This document shows positions 9,221-17,332 of a stretch of 64,000 nt of DNA, piece by piece. A program made the position numbers and the translations under genes. Numbering within the stretch: the stretch's first letter is position 1; each line of letters begins with the position of its first letter. The stretch comes from CAWIKY01 sp963836905. Its GTDB lineage: Bacteria; Pseudomonadota; Alphaproteobacteria; Caulobacterales; Hyphomonadaceae. The notes beneath the pieces are model-generated. The model was not told the DNA's origin. It did not search any database and saw only the letters and a list, made by a program, of their open reading frames with translations. Where the stretch lies: positions 1-64,000 of the forward strand of contig CAWIKY010000006.1 in NCBI GenBank assembly GCA_963836905.1, in the 5' to 3' direction.

Positions 9221-9867
9221 CACCCGAGTTTGACGGTGCGGCGCTCGAGGACGGGCGGCTGTTCGTTGCACGTCCGGTCGAGTTCCTGCGCGGCGTCGTC
9301 GATCTGGAAGGTCTGCCGCCGGCCGACCTGCCCGAAGTGGCCTTTGCGGGCCGCTCGAACGTCGGCAAGTCAACGCTTCTGAATGCCCTGCTTAACCGGA
9401 AAGCCCTGGCCAGAGCGTCCAACGAGCCGGGACGGACGCGGGAACTGAACTATTTCGTTCTTGCCGAAGCGCTCTATCTGGTCGACCTGCCTGGTTATGG
9501 CTATGCGCGCGCCTCCAAGACGGCCATCGAGAAATGGACGAAGCTGACGCTCCGGTACCTCAAAGGCCGTCCGACGCTGAAGCGGGTCTTTCTGCTTGTC
9601 GATTCCCGGCGGGGCATCATGGCACCCGATCTGGAGATCATGGACCTGCTCGATACTGCTGCGGTGGTCTACCAGATCGTGCTGACCAAGACAGACAAGC
9701 TGAAAACCGGTGAGCTGGAGAAAGTCGAGGCGGCCACCCGTGCCGCTCTGGCCAAACGCCCGGCCTCGCACCCGCTTCTGCACGAAACTTCCAGCGTGAA
9801 CGGCGGCGGCCTTGAGGGCCTGCGCGCCGAACTCGCCGTTCTTGCAGACTGGAAGGCTGGCGCGTGA
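9217..9867 (+). CDS. engB: Ribosome biogenesis GTPase EngB/YihA
   Basis: Small GTPase of the TRAFAC class involved in late 50S subunit assembly; 216 residues. G1 is AGRSNVGKST (about residues 44-53), G3 is VDLPGYGYA, G4 is TKTDKL, and the G5-like ETSSVNGGG follows. The start overlaps the yidC stop (ATGA) and its stop overlaps the argB start, so it is probably translationally coupled to both. The order yidC-engB-argB is common in alphaproteobacteria. Confidence 0.96.
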   Translation: MTPEFDGAALEDGRLFVARPVEFLRGVVDLEGLPPADLPEVAFAGRSNVGKSTLLNALLNRKALARASNEPGRTRELNYFVLAEALYLVDLPGYGYARASKTAIEKWTKLTLRYLKGRPTLKRVFLLVDSRRGIMAPDLEIMDLLDTAAVVYQIVLTKTDKLKTGELEKVEAATRAALAKRPASHPLLHETSSVNGGGLEGLRAELAVLADWKAGA

Positions 9868-10757
9868 CCGAGCAGGACCCGGGATTTCCGTCCGCAAAGA
9901 CACTCGCCGAGGCGCTGCCCTTCATCCAGCGTTATGCGGGGAAGACGGTTGTCGTGAAGTTTGGCGGTCACGCCATGACGGACGAGGCACTTTCGGCTGA
10001 TTTTGCGCATGACATCGTGCTGATGAAGCATCTCGGCATCAATCCGGTCGTGGTGCATGGCGGCGGCCCGCAGATCGCGGCCATGCTCGACAAGCTTGGC
10101 ATTGCGTCGACGTTCGAGGACGGCCTGCGTGTCACCGATGCGGCAACCCGCGACATCGTGGAAATGGTTCTGGCCGGATCGATCAACAAAGGTCTGGTTC
10201 GGGCGATCAACGCTGCAGGCGGACGGGCCGTCGGGCTTTCGGGGGCGGACGCAAATCTCATTCAGGCGCGCAAGCTGACGCGGTCACGGCGCGACCCCGG
10301 CTCGGAAATCGAACGTATCATCGATTTGGGCTTTGTTGCCGAACCCGAAGCGATTGATGCGACCGTTCTTGTCTCGCTCTCACAGGCCGAAGGCGGTTTC
10401 ATCCCTGTTGTTGCGCCGCTAGGCGTCGGGCGGGATGGCGTCAGTTACAATATCAACGCCGATACCGCAGCGGGCGCGATCGCATCGGCACTGGCGGCTG
10501 AACGCCTCCTGTTGATGACGGACGTTGCAGGCGTGCTCAATAGCGATGGCGAGCTGATGCGAGACCTGACCCGCGCGGAAGTCGAAGCAATGATTGCCGA
10601 CGGTACAGCCAGCGGGGGGATGATACCGAAGCTGGAAACAGCCGTGGAAGCGGTGTCTAACGGGGTGAAGGCAGCTGTCATTCTGGACGGTCGCAAATCC
10701 CATGCCCTACTGGTGGAGCTCTTTACAGACCATGGCGCCGGAACGCTTCTTTCCTGA
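9864..10757 (+). CDS. argB: Acetylglutamate kinase
   Basis: Phosphorylates N-acetyl-L-glutamate in arginine synthesis; 297 residues of the amino-acid kinase fold. VVVKFGGHAM carries the phosphate-binding Lys and Gly pair, VVVHGGGPQIAAML binds the substrate, and the NINADTAAGAIASAL and TASGGMIPKLETA blocks are typical. The last two contribute nucleotide binding. The N-terminal helix (KTLAEALPFIQRYAGKT) is the one found in hexameric, arginine-sensitive enzymes. It overlaps engB by 4 bases. Confidence 0.96.
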   Translation: MTEQDPGFPSAKTLAEALPFIQRYAGKTVVVKFGGHAMTDEALSADFAHDIVLMKHLGINPVVVHGGGPQIAAMLDKLGIASTFEDGLRVTDAATRDIVEMVLAGSINKGLVRAINAAGGRAVGLSGADANLIQARKLTRSRRDPGSEIERIIDLGFVAEPEAIDATVLVSLSQAEGGFIPVVAPLGVGRDGVSYNINADTAAGAIASALAAERLLLMTDVAGVLNSDGELMRDLTRAEVEAMIADGTASGGMIPKLETAVEAVSNGVKAAVILDGRKSHALLVELFTDHGAGTLLS

Positions 10758-10761
10758 CGTG

Positions 10762-11839
10762 ATGCGGTTTTTCTACGTGATCTGCCTGTTTGGTCTCGCT
10801 TTTGCGGGAGCACCTGCTCTGGCGCAGGAAAAGCCTGCCGGATGGTCCTTGTGCAACCAGACGAGCTACGTGCAGGAGGTCGCCGTCGGCGAACCCTCCC
10901 GCGATACCGTTCTGGTGTCGGGCTGGACCAGATTGCGTCCTGGGTCCTGCCGCATCGTCCTTCCGGGACCACTCGAAGGCGGCATGTATTTTCTTCATGC
11001 GCGATCGTCGAATGCTCATCGGGGCGGAATGCGGTTGTGGGAAGGGTCAGCGCAACTTTGTGTCGATCCGGGCGGGGCCTTCTCGGTGGAACAGCCTGAA
11101 ACCTGCTCCGCCCTCGGCCTTGTTTCGAGAGGCTTTCAGCCGGTATCCATCGAAAAGACCCGTCGCTGGCAGACTGTCCTGCGTGAAACCGACCGCTACA
11201 CGCAGGCCCAGGCCCTGGCTGCAGGATTGCAGCGGCTCCTCAAGGATGTCGGGGTCAAGTCGGGCGAGATTGACGGGCGAATGGGTGGCCGATCGCGTCG
11301 CGCAATAGCGGCCTTCCTGAAAGAGCAGGGCATTGCCAAGACACCGGAAGACCCGGATCTGATCGATCTGCTGGAAGCCGAGGCGCGCGCCCGCGCCTCC
11401 GAAACGGGGCTTTCGGTCTGTAACCGTACCGGTTCGAAAGTCTGGAGCGCGATTGCCAGGCGGAGCAAGGATGGCTGGGAAAGTCGGGGCTGGTGGGGCT
11501 TGCAGCCCGGCGCCTGTGCCAAGACAATCGACGAACCTTTGATCCGCACGCCACTATTACGTCTACGCCGAACAGGAGACCCCGAAGGGTCTGAAAATCC
11601 TTAAGGATGGGGCCGACCGGTTCTGTGTTTCGCGGACGCGCTTTGCGATTGCCGGGCGGGATGCGTGTGAAGCCGCCTTCTACAAGGAGGCCCTGTTTCG
11701 CCAGACGCCCATGGCCGTGGACGGCCACCTTGTCTATGAGGTGTTCGCACGCGACTTCGACTGGCCGCAAGACGAGCCGGAAGATGATGTCGAACCGGAA
11801 GATGGCCCGGCCCTCAAGGGAAGAAAGGACGAGCGATGA
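10762..11839 (+). CDS. Secreted DUF1036-type protein with two DUF1036 repeats and a PG-binding-like linker, one frameshift
   Basis: The start MRFFYVICLFGLAFAGAPALAQ is a signal peptide with an AxA cleavage site. Two copies of a DUF1036-like module follow: WSLCNQTSYVQEVAVG...GWTRLRPGSCRIV (about residues 30-120) and LSVCNRTGSKVWSAIA...GWWGLQPGACAKTI (about 215-355). Between them lies a segment resembling a peptidoglycan-binding-1 fold (LQRLLKDVGVKSGEIDGRMGGRSRRAIAAFLKEQGI). The frame breaks near 11551, where one extra C in GCCAC separates EPLIRT from HYYVYAEQETPKGLKI; removing it gives 358 residues ending at 11839. The function is unknown. It sits between argB and a HAD phosphatase and overlaps the latter by 4 bases. 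Confidence 0.75.
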
Positions 11840-12561
11840 CCGGTTTTTCCCATGTGCGCCACTGGGTCTTCGATCTCGACAACACGCTCTATCCGGCCTC
11901 GTGCAATCTGTTCGACCAGATCGGCACCCGGATGACCGACTTCGTTGCGCGCATCCTCGACCTTCCGCATGACGAGGCGCTGGCCTTGCAGAACCGCTAT
12001 CATGACGAAGACGGGACGACCCTTAACGGGCTCATGAAGCATCACGGCATGAAGCCGCAGGCATTTCTCGACTATGTGCATGATATCGACCTGACCGGGG
12101 TCGAGGAGGCGGTCCTGTTGCGCGCGGAAATCCTTTCCTTGCCCGGACTGAAATACATCTTCACCAATGGCTCGCGCGGCCATGCCTCGCGCATTTGCGG
12201 CAAACTCGGTCTGGATATGGACCTCTTTGCCGGCGTGTGCGGCATCGAGGATACCGGCTATCTGCCCAAGCCATCGCCGGATGCCTTCGTCCGGATGCAG
12301 GATGCCCACGGGATCGATCCGCGCAAGGCCGCTTTCTTTGACGATCTGCCGCGCAATCTCGCGCCCGCCGCCGACCTTGGTTATACCACAGTTCTGGTCC
12401 ATTCCGATGTCGACTGGAGCCACCAGCCGGAAGCCATCCGCCCGGGCGGTGCAGATGCGGGAGCCGCCCACATTCACCACACCACCGATGCCCTGCCGGA
12501 CTTTCTTGCGCAGGTGCGAAACGCTCACTTCCAGACCGGGGAACACAATGACCATGGCTGA
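11836..12561 (+). CDS. HAD-family pyrimidine 5'-nucleotidase-like phosphatase
   Basis: HAD hydrolase of 241 residues. Motif I is FDLDNTLYP (residues 12-20), motif II is FTNGS, motif III is the Lys in YLPKPSPDAF, and motif IV is FFDDLPRN. The combination of DLDNTLYP and a helical cap matches the Sdt1/PPM-like pyrimidine 5'-nucleotidase group, common in alphaproteobacteria next to dapD. The substrate is inferred from family only. It overlaps the DUF1036 gene upstream by 4 bases and dapD downstream by 14, implying one transcript. Confidence 0.85.
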   Translation: MTGFSHVRHWVFDLDNTLYPASCNLFDQIGTRMTDFVARILDLPHDEALALQNRYHDEDGTTLNGLMKHHGMKPQAFLDYVHDIDLTGVEEAVLLRAEILSLPGLKYIFTNGSRGHASRICGKLGLDMDLFAGVCGIEDTGYLPKPSPDAFVRMQDAHGIDPRKAAFFDDLPRNLAPAADLGYTTVLVHSDVDWSHQPEAIRPGGADAGAAHIHHTTDALPDFLAQVRNAHFQTGEHNDHG

Positions 12562-13384
12562 CACTGGCCTCATTGAAGCTATCGAAAAAGGCTGGGACGA
12601 CCGGGCCTCGCTCTCGCCGCAAACGACCGGCGAAACCCGCGAGGCCGTCGAGGCCGCGCTTGCCATGCTGGATGACGGCAGCGCCCGTGTCGCAGAGCCG
12701 GACGGAAACGGTAGCTGGCAGGTCAATCAATGGCTGAAACAGGCTGTGCTTCTCTCATTCCGGCTGAACGCGAACACGCTTGTTGAAGGCGGGGTCGGCG
12801 AGGGTAGATGGTGGGACAAGGTGCCCTCCAAGTTCGACGGCTGGCATGCTGAGGATTTTCAGACGGCAGGCTTTCGGGCCGTGCCGCCGTGCGCCGTGCG
12901 TCGCGGAGCTTTCATAGGCAGAGACGCGGTGCTGATGCCGTCCTACGTCAATATCGGTGCCTATGTGGACGAGGGAACAATGGTCGATACCTGGACGACC
13001 GTTGGCTCCTGCGCGCAGATCGGTAAGAACGTGCATTTGTCGGGAGGTGTCGGCATTGGCGGCGTGCTGGAGCCCTTGCAGGCCAATCCTGTGATCATCG
13101 AGGATAACTGCTTCATCGGTGCGCGCTCCGAGGTCGCTGAAGGCGTAATCGTGCGCGAGGGCGCGGTCGTCGCGATGGGGGTCTTCCTTTCGCAGTCCAC
13201 AAAGATCGTCAACCGGGAGACCGGAGACGTGAGCTATGGCGAGATACCGGCCTATTCGGTCGTGGTACCTGGCAGCATTGGCGGCGGTGATGGCAAGCCG
13301 GCGCTGGCCTGCGCGGTGATCGTCAAGACAGTGGACGCGAAGACCCGCGCGAAGACCGGCGTGAACGAGCTGCTTCGTGCCTGA
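12548..13384 (+). CDS. dapD: 2,3,4,5-tetrahydropyridine-2,6-dicarboxylate N-succinyltransferase
   Basis: Transfers a succinyl group from succinyl-CoA to tetrahydrodipicolinate, in the succinylase route to diaminopimelate and lysine. 278 residues with a left-handed beta-helix of hexapeptide repeats (VLMPSYVNIGAYVDEGTMVD, IGKNVHLSGGVGIGGVLEP, NCFIGARSEVAEGVIVREGAVV) and the N-terminal motif VNQWLKQAVLLSFRL. The ATG at 12548 (MTMADTG) or at 12554 (MADTG) could be used. It is coupled to dapE by an 8-base overlap, so two steps of the same pathway are co-translated. Confidence 0.96.
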   Translation: MTMADTGLIEAIEKGWDDRASLSPQTTGETREAVEAALAMLDDGSARVAEPDGNGSWQVNQWLKQAVLLSFRLNANTLVEGGVGEGRWWDKVPSKFDGWHAEDFQTAGFRAVPPCAVRRGAFIGRDAVLMPSYVNIGAYVDEGTMVDTWTTVGSCAQIGKNVHLSGGVGIGGVLEPLQANPVIIEDNCFIGARSEVAEGVIVREGAVVAMGVFLSQSTKIVNRETGDVSYGEIPAYSVVVPGSIGGGDGKPALACAVIVKTVDAKTRAKTGVNELLRA

Positions 13385-14531
13385 TCTCACCTCCCCGGAC
13401 GCCCTCCCGCTCGCCCGTGCGCTGATTGCCTGCCCGTCTGTGACACCGTTGGATGAAGGCGCGCTGGACGTCCTGTCCGCCGCCCTTGAGGCGCTCGGCT
13501 TTGTCTGCGAGCGCTACAGGTTCGGCGAGGTCGACAATCTCTACGCACGGCTCGGGACCGGCGAACCGAACTTCTGCTTTGCAGGCCATACAGATGTGGT
13601 GCCGGTTGGCGATGCCGCAGCCTGGAGCGTCGATCCGTTCGCCGGGACGGTTCAGGACGGGCACCTGATCGCGCGCGGCGCGGTCGACATGAAGAGCCAG
13701 ATCGCCTGTATGGTAGCAGCCGTGGCGGGCTATCTGCAGGACAATGGTTCACCTGATGGCAGCATCTCGTTCCTGATCACCGGCGATGAGGAAGGCCCGG
13801 GCGTTGACGGAACCGTGCGGCTTTTGCAGGCAATTCACGATGAAGGTGAACGGCTCTCGCATTGTCTTGTCGGTGAGCCGACCAGTGAGAAAACACTGGG
13901 TGATGTCATCAAAAACGGACGGCGCGGCAGCCTGAATGGCCGCGTGACGGTTTTCGGCAAGCAGGGTCATGCGGCCTATCCCGAAAAGTCGGTGAATCCC
14001 GTCCCCGTCCTGTTACGCTTCCTGAGCGATCTCGACACTTGGCATCTGGATGATGGCGCGCCGGGCTTTCAGGCCAGCAATCTTGAAATCACCAGCGTTG
14101 ATGTCGGCAATCCGGCGCATAACGTCATCCCCGCGCGGGCCGAAGCGCGCTTCAACATCCGCTTCAATACAAACCATGCGGGTGACGACCTGAAGGAACG
14201 TATCGCCGTGATGGCGGGCGCGGTGCAGACCGTCGATGCCCGGTTCGAACTGGACCTGCGGGTCACTGGCGAAGCGTTCTACACCGAACCGGGGCTCCTG
14301 ACCGATGTTCTGACAGCAGCCGTAGAAGCTGAAACCGGGACGCGGGCCGTTCTGACCACAGGAGGCGGCACGTCCGACGCGCGCTTCATCAAGGATTATT
14401 GCCCGGTCGCAGAACTGGGCCTGAAGAACGATACCGCCCACAAGGTCGACGAGTTCACCGCCCTTAGCGAAATCGAGGGTTTGACCCGCATCTACCGGCG
14501 TGTGCTGGAAGGCTATTTCGCCGCGTCGTAA
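13377..14531 (+). CDS. dapE: Succinyl-diaminopimelate desuccinylase
   Basis: M20 metallopeptidase-type enzyme that removes succinate from N-succinyl-LL-diaminopimelate; 384 residues. Two-zinc ligands are visible in FAGHTDVVPVGD, RGAVDMKSQIA, ITGDEEGPGVDGT and NDTAHKVDE; the EE pair holds the general base. GKQGHAAYPEKSVNPV belongs to the dimerisation domain. The start is GTG at 13377, inside the end of dapD. The 3' end overlaps the convergent truA gene by 19 bases. Confidence 0.96.
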   Translation: MPDLTSPDALPLARALIACPSVTPLDEGALDVLSAALEALGFVCERYRFGEVDNLYARLGTGEPNFCFAGHTDVVPVGDAAAWSVDPFAGTVQDGHLIARGAVDMKSQIACMVAAVAGYLQDNGSPDGSISFLITGDEEGPGVDGTVRLLQAIHDEGERLSHCLVGEPTSEKTLGDVIKNGRRGSLNGRVTVFGKQGHAAYPEKSVNPVPVLLRFLSDLDTWHLDDGAPGFQASNLEITSVDVGNPAHNVIPARAEARFNIRFNTNHAGDDLKERIAVMAGAVQTVDARFELDLRVTGEAFYTEPGLLTDVLTAAVEAETGTRAVLTTGGGTSDARFIKDYCPVAELGLKNDTAHKVDEFTALSEIEGLTRIYRRVLEGYFAAS

Positions 14532-15265
14532 TCGACACGTTCCAGATAGAGCCCGTCGGCTGGCGCGACCGGCCCGCAGGCTGTCCGGTCGGCTGCTTTC
14601 AATATGTCGGCCAGCCAGGCGGCGTCCGCCTTGCCGCGGCCCACATCTACCAGTGAACCAACGAACGAACGGACCTGACGGTGCAGGAAGGAGCGCGCTG
14701 TGCAGGTGACGATAACGCGGGACTTATCGCGAGCGACGGCAATGGCATCCAGCGTCTTGACCGGGCTTTTCGCCTGACACCGCAGATCACGGAAGGTCGT
14801 GAAATCATGCGTCCCCAGAAGTTGCTGGGCGGCGTCGTGCATGGCTTTTGCGTCGAGCTTTTGCGGCATCCGCCAGACCAGCCCTTCCTGCCAGGTCAGG
14901 TTCGCGCGGCGGTTCTCGATCAGATAGCGGTAATGACGGCGCGTGGCATCGAACCGGGCGTGGAAGGTGTCATCAACGGCGCTCGCCTTCAGGACGGCAA
15001 TGGGTAGCGGCCTCAAATGCGCGTTGAGGGCATCGCGCACCTTGCGACGCTCGAACCCGCCGGGCAGTTCGATATGCGCGACCTGCCCGCTCGCATGCAC
15101 GCCGGAATCGGTGCGCCCGGCACCGATCACCTCGGGGTTACCCGACAGCGCAGCAACCGCCTTGCTGAGCGCCTCCTGCACCGACGGCGCGTCGGGCTGC
15201 GTCTGCCAGCCTGCGAACGGCCTGCCATCATACTCGACGAGGATCTTGAAGCGCTGGAAATTCAT
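14513..15265 (-). CDS. truA: tRNA pseudouridine(38-40) synthase TruA
   Basis: Converts uridines 38-40 of the tRNA anticodon arm to pseudouridine; 250 residues. EYDGRPFAGWQTQP begins the fold, and GAGRTDSGVHASGQVAH holds the catalytic Asp. FLHRQVRSFVGSLVDVGRGK is the second conserved block. It overlaps the downstream-transcribed GNAT gene by 4 bases at its start, so fmt-GNAT-truA form one unit. Confidence 0.96.
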   Translation of the reverse strand: MNFQRFKILVEYDGRPFAGWQTQPDAPSVQEALSKAVAALSGNPEVIGAGRTDSGVHASGQVAHIELPGGFERRKVRDALNAHLRPLPIAVLKASAVDDTFHARFDATRRHYRYLIENRRANLTWQEGLVWRMPQKLDAKAMHDAAQQLLGTHDFTTFRDLRCQAKSPVKTLDAIAVARDKSRVIVTCTARSFLHRQVRSFVGSLVDVGRGKADAAWLADILKAADRTACGPVAPADGLYLERVDYDAAK

Positions 15266-15774
15266 CGGCTTTCCGCGAACGCAGACGGGTAGGCGAGCGC
15301 GCCGAAATCCGGCCCACCCGGATTCAGACGCATTGCCATGAAGGCCGGCCCGCCCCAGGGGGCTGAAAAGCCTGCTGTCTCTCCGGCACTGAAGCCCGAT
15401 GCTGTGTAATAGGCCGGATCGCCCAGAACGAAGACACGCTGGAAGCCACGCTGCGCCAGCGTCTCCAAAGCCCTTTCCAGGAGGGCCTTGCCGATCCCTG
15501 TTCGTTGCCGGTCATCGGCCACGGCCATTGGTCCAATGCCGCAAAACCTTGCCTCACCTGGTCCATCGAGACCGATCGGAAAGGCTTGTAAATGGCCCGC
15601 AAGTTCGTCGCCTGCAAACGCTGCCAGCGACAGGACATTCTCATCATCTTCATGCAGAGTTCGCAGGATGAAAGCTTCGTCCGCCTGACCGAACGCCAAC
15701 GCGTGCAGTGCGCACACCGCCTCCAGTGCCTCGCCTGTTGCCAGTTCCCGAAGGATGATCCCGCTAGTTGTCAT
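15262..15774 (-). CDS. GNAT-family N-acetyltransferase
   Basis: Acetyl-CoA-dependent acyltransferase of 170 residues. The acetyl-CoA-binding signature is visible as IGPMAVADDRQRTGIGKALLERAL (shown in the V-x-x-x-x-Q/R-x-x-G-x-G/A form), followed by FVLGDPAYYTASGFSA, typical of the YhbS-like subgroup (general knowledge: predicted N-acetyltransferases beside translation genes). The target is unknown. It overlaps fmt and truA by 4 bases on each side. Confidence 0.88.
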   Translation of the reverse strand: MTTSGIILRELATGEALEAVCALHALAFGQADEAFILRTLHEDDENVLSLAAFAGDELAGHLQAFPIGLDGPGEARFCGIGPMAVADDRQRTGIGKALLERALETLAQRGFQRVFVLGDPAYYTASGFSAGETAGFSAPWGGPAFMAMRLNPGGPDFGALAYPSAFAESR

Positions 15775-16715
15775 GTCAGGCGGCTGCCCTTGAGCGAAGA
15801 CCGGCCTGCAAGAAACACATCCGCAGGAACGGGCGTCTTTCCCGGCCGCTGCACGGTGAGCAGCCGGACAGCTCCGGATCCGGTCGCAACACTCAGCGCG
15901 TCGTCCAGAACGGTACCCGGTTCGGCGGGTTCGTGGCCTAGGCCGGTCATGTCTTTCGAGAACAGGACCTTGAGGCGTTCACTTCCATTCGGTCCGCGCA
16001 TCTCACACCAGGCACCCGGCACAAGCGACAGACCGCGTATGTGGCAATCGATCTCTCCCGCCGTCCGCGACCAGTCGATTCGCGCCTCTGCGGAGCTTAT
16101 TTTTTCGGCATAGCTTGCATCGGTATCGCTTTGCGGTGTTGCGGTCAGGGTTCCGCGCTCCAGCGCAAGAAGCGTCTCGGAGACCAGCGCCGCGCCAAGC
16201 TCGGCCAGCCGGTCATGTACGCTGCCGGTGGTGTCTTCACCGGTGATGGGTGTGCGCGCCGTCAGCAATATGTCGCCGGTATCCAGCCCCGCCTCCATGA
16301 CCATGGTCTGCACGCCGGTCTCGCGATCGCCCTCCATGACCGCGCGGTGGATGGGCGCAGCCCCCCGCCAGCGCGGCAGAAGCGAGCCGTGCAGGTTGAT
16401 ACAGCCATGGCGTGGGGCATTAAGAACTGCCCGTGGCAGGATCAAGCCATAGGCCACGACGATCGCGACATCGAGGTCCAGATCGGCGAACGCCTGTTTC
16501 TCGGCTTCGCCCTTGAGCTTCTCAGGTGTGCGGACGGGCAGGCCGTGTGCGTCGGCAAAGGCATGCACCGGCGTGGGGCGCAAAGCCTTGCCGCGTCCGG
16601 CCGGCCGGGGAAGCTGGGAATAAACGCACGCGATATCGTGTCCGTCCGCCAGCATCCGTTTCAGCGTGGGAAGTGCAAATTCGGGAGACCCCATGAAGGC
16701 TGTTCTGAGCGTCAA
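15771..16715 (-). CDS. fmt: Methionyl-tRNA formyltransferase
   Basis: Formylates initiator Met-tRNA with 10-formyl-tetrahydrofolate; 314 residues. FMGSPEFALPTLKRML opens the Rossmann-like domain; INLHGSLLPRWRGAAPIHRA contains the catalytic HGS...RWRGAAPI region; MEAGLDTGDIL supplies the conserved Asp. The C-terminal OB domain begins near the CHIRGLSLVPGAW block. It is encoded downstream of def on the same strand with 61 bases between, the classical def-fmt pair. Confidence 0.96.
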   Translation of the reverse strand: MTLRTAFMGSPEFALPTLKRMLADGHDIACVYSQLPRPAGRGKALRPTPVHAFADAHGLPVRTPEKLKGEAEKQAFADLDLDVAIVVAYGLILPRAVLNAPRHGCINLHGSLLPRWRGAAPIHRAVMEGDRETGVQTMVMEAGLDTGDILLTARTPITGEDTTGSVHDRLAELGAALVSETLLALERGTLTATPQSDTDASYAEKISSAEARIDWSRTAGEIDCHIRGLSLVPGAWCEMRGPNGSERLKVLFSKDMTGLGHEPAEPGTVLDDALSVATGSGAVRLLTVQRPGKTPVPADVFLAGRSSLKGSRLT

Positions 16716-16776
16716 GGGGAGGGGCTCCGGTTGTCGGGAAACGGGCAGGGCCGACTGGCGCTGCGCGTGTGGAGGG

Positions 16777-17301
16777 TCAGGCGGCCTGATCCTTCAGGCG
16801 CTTGGCTTTGCGAACCTTATCGACCGCGCGCTGGCGTTTCAGGCGCGACAGATAGTCGATGAAGAGCGTGCCCTCAAGGTGATCCATTTCGTGCTGGATG
16901 CACACCGAGTAGAGCCCTTCAGCCCATTCCTCGACTTCATTCCCGTCATAATCGAGATAGCGTAGACGGCACTTCACCGGGCGCTCCACCTCATCATAGA
17001 TATCCGGAACCGACAGGCAGCCTTCTTCATAAGGTGCGGTTTCCGGCACCGTCTCGAGGATTTCCGGATTAACGAAATATCGCGGCGCAGGCGTCTCGTC
17101 CTCACGCGCAAGATCCATCACGATGATGCGCTGCGGCACGCCAATCTGTATCGCTGCCAGGCCGATGCCCGGCGCCGCATACATCGTCTCCAGCATATCA
17201 TCCATGAGCGCGCGCACCTCGTCGGTCACGCCGCTTTGTACGGGAGATGAGACCTGCTTCAGCACAGGGTCAGGAACGGTAAGGATTTCTCTGATCGCCA
17301 T
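16777..17301 (-). CDS. def: Peptide deformylase
   Basis: Removes the formyl group from nascent N-termini; 174 residues. All three metal/catalytic motifs are present: GIGLAAIQIGV (the G-x-G-x-A-A-x-Q type), EEGCLSVP with the Cys ligand, and QHEMDHLEG with the two His ligands and the Glu base. The start at 17301 (MAIREILTVPDPVLK) matches the family; an in-frame start further upstream would add an unlikely 27-residue extension. Confidence 0.97.
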   Translation of the reverse strand: MAIREILTVPDPVLKQVSSPVQSGVTDEVRALMDDMLETMYAAPGIGLAAIQIGVPQRIIVMDLAREDETPAPRYFVNPEILETVPETAPYEEGCLSVPDIYDEVERPVKCRLRYLDYDGNEVEEWAEGLYSVCIQHEMDHLEGTLFIDYLSRLKRQRAVDKVRKAKRLKDQAA

Positions 17302-17332
17302 GCCCCCAAGATAGGGATGGGGGCAAAACCGG

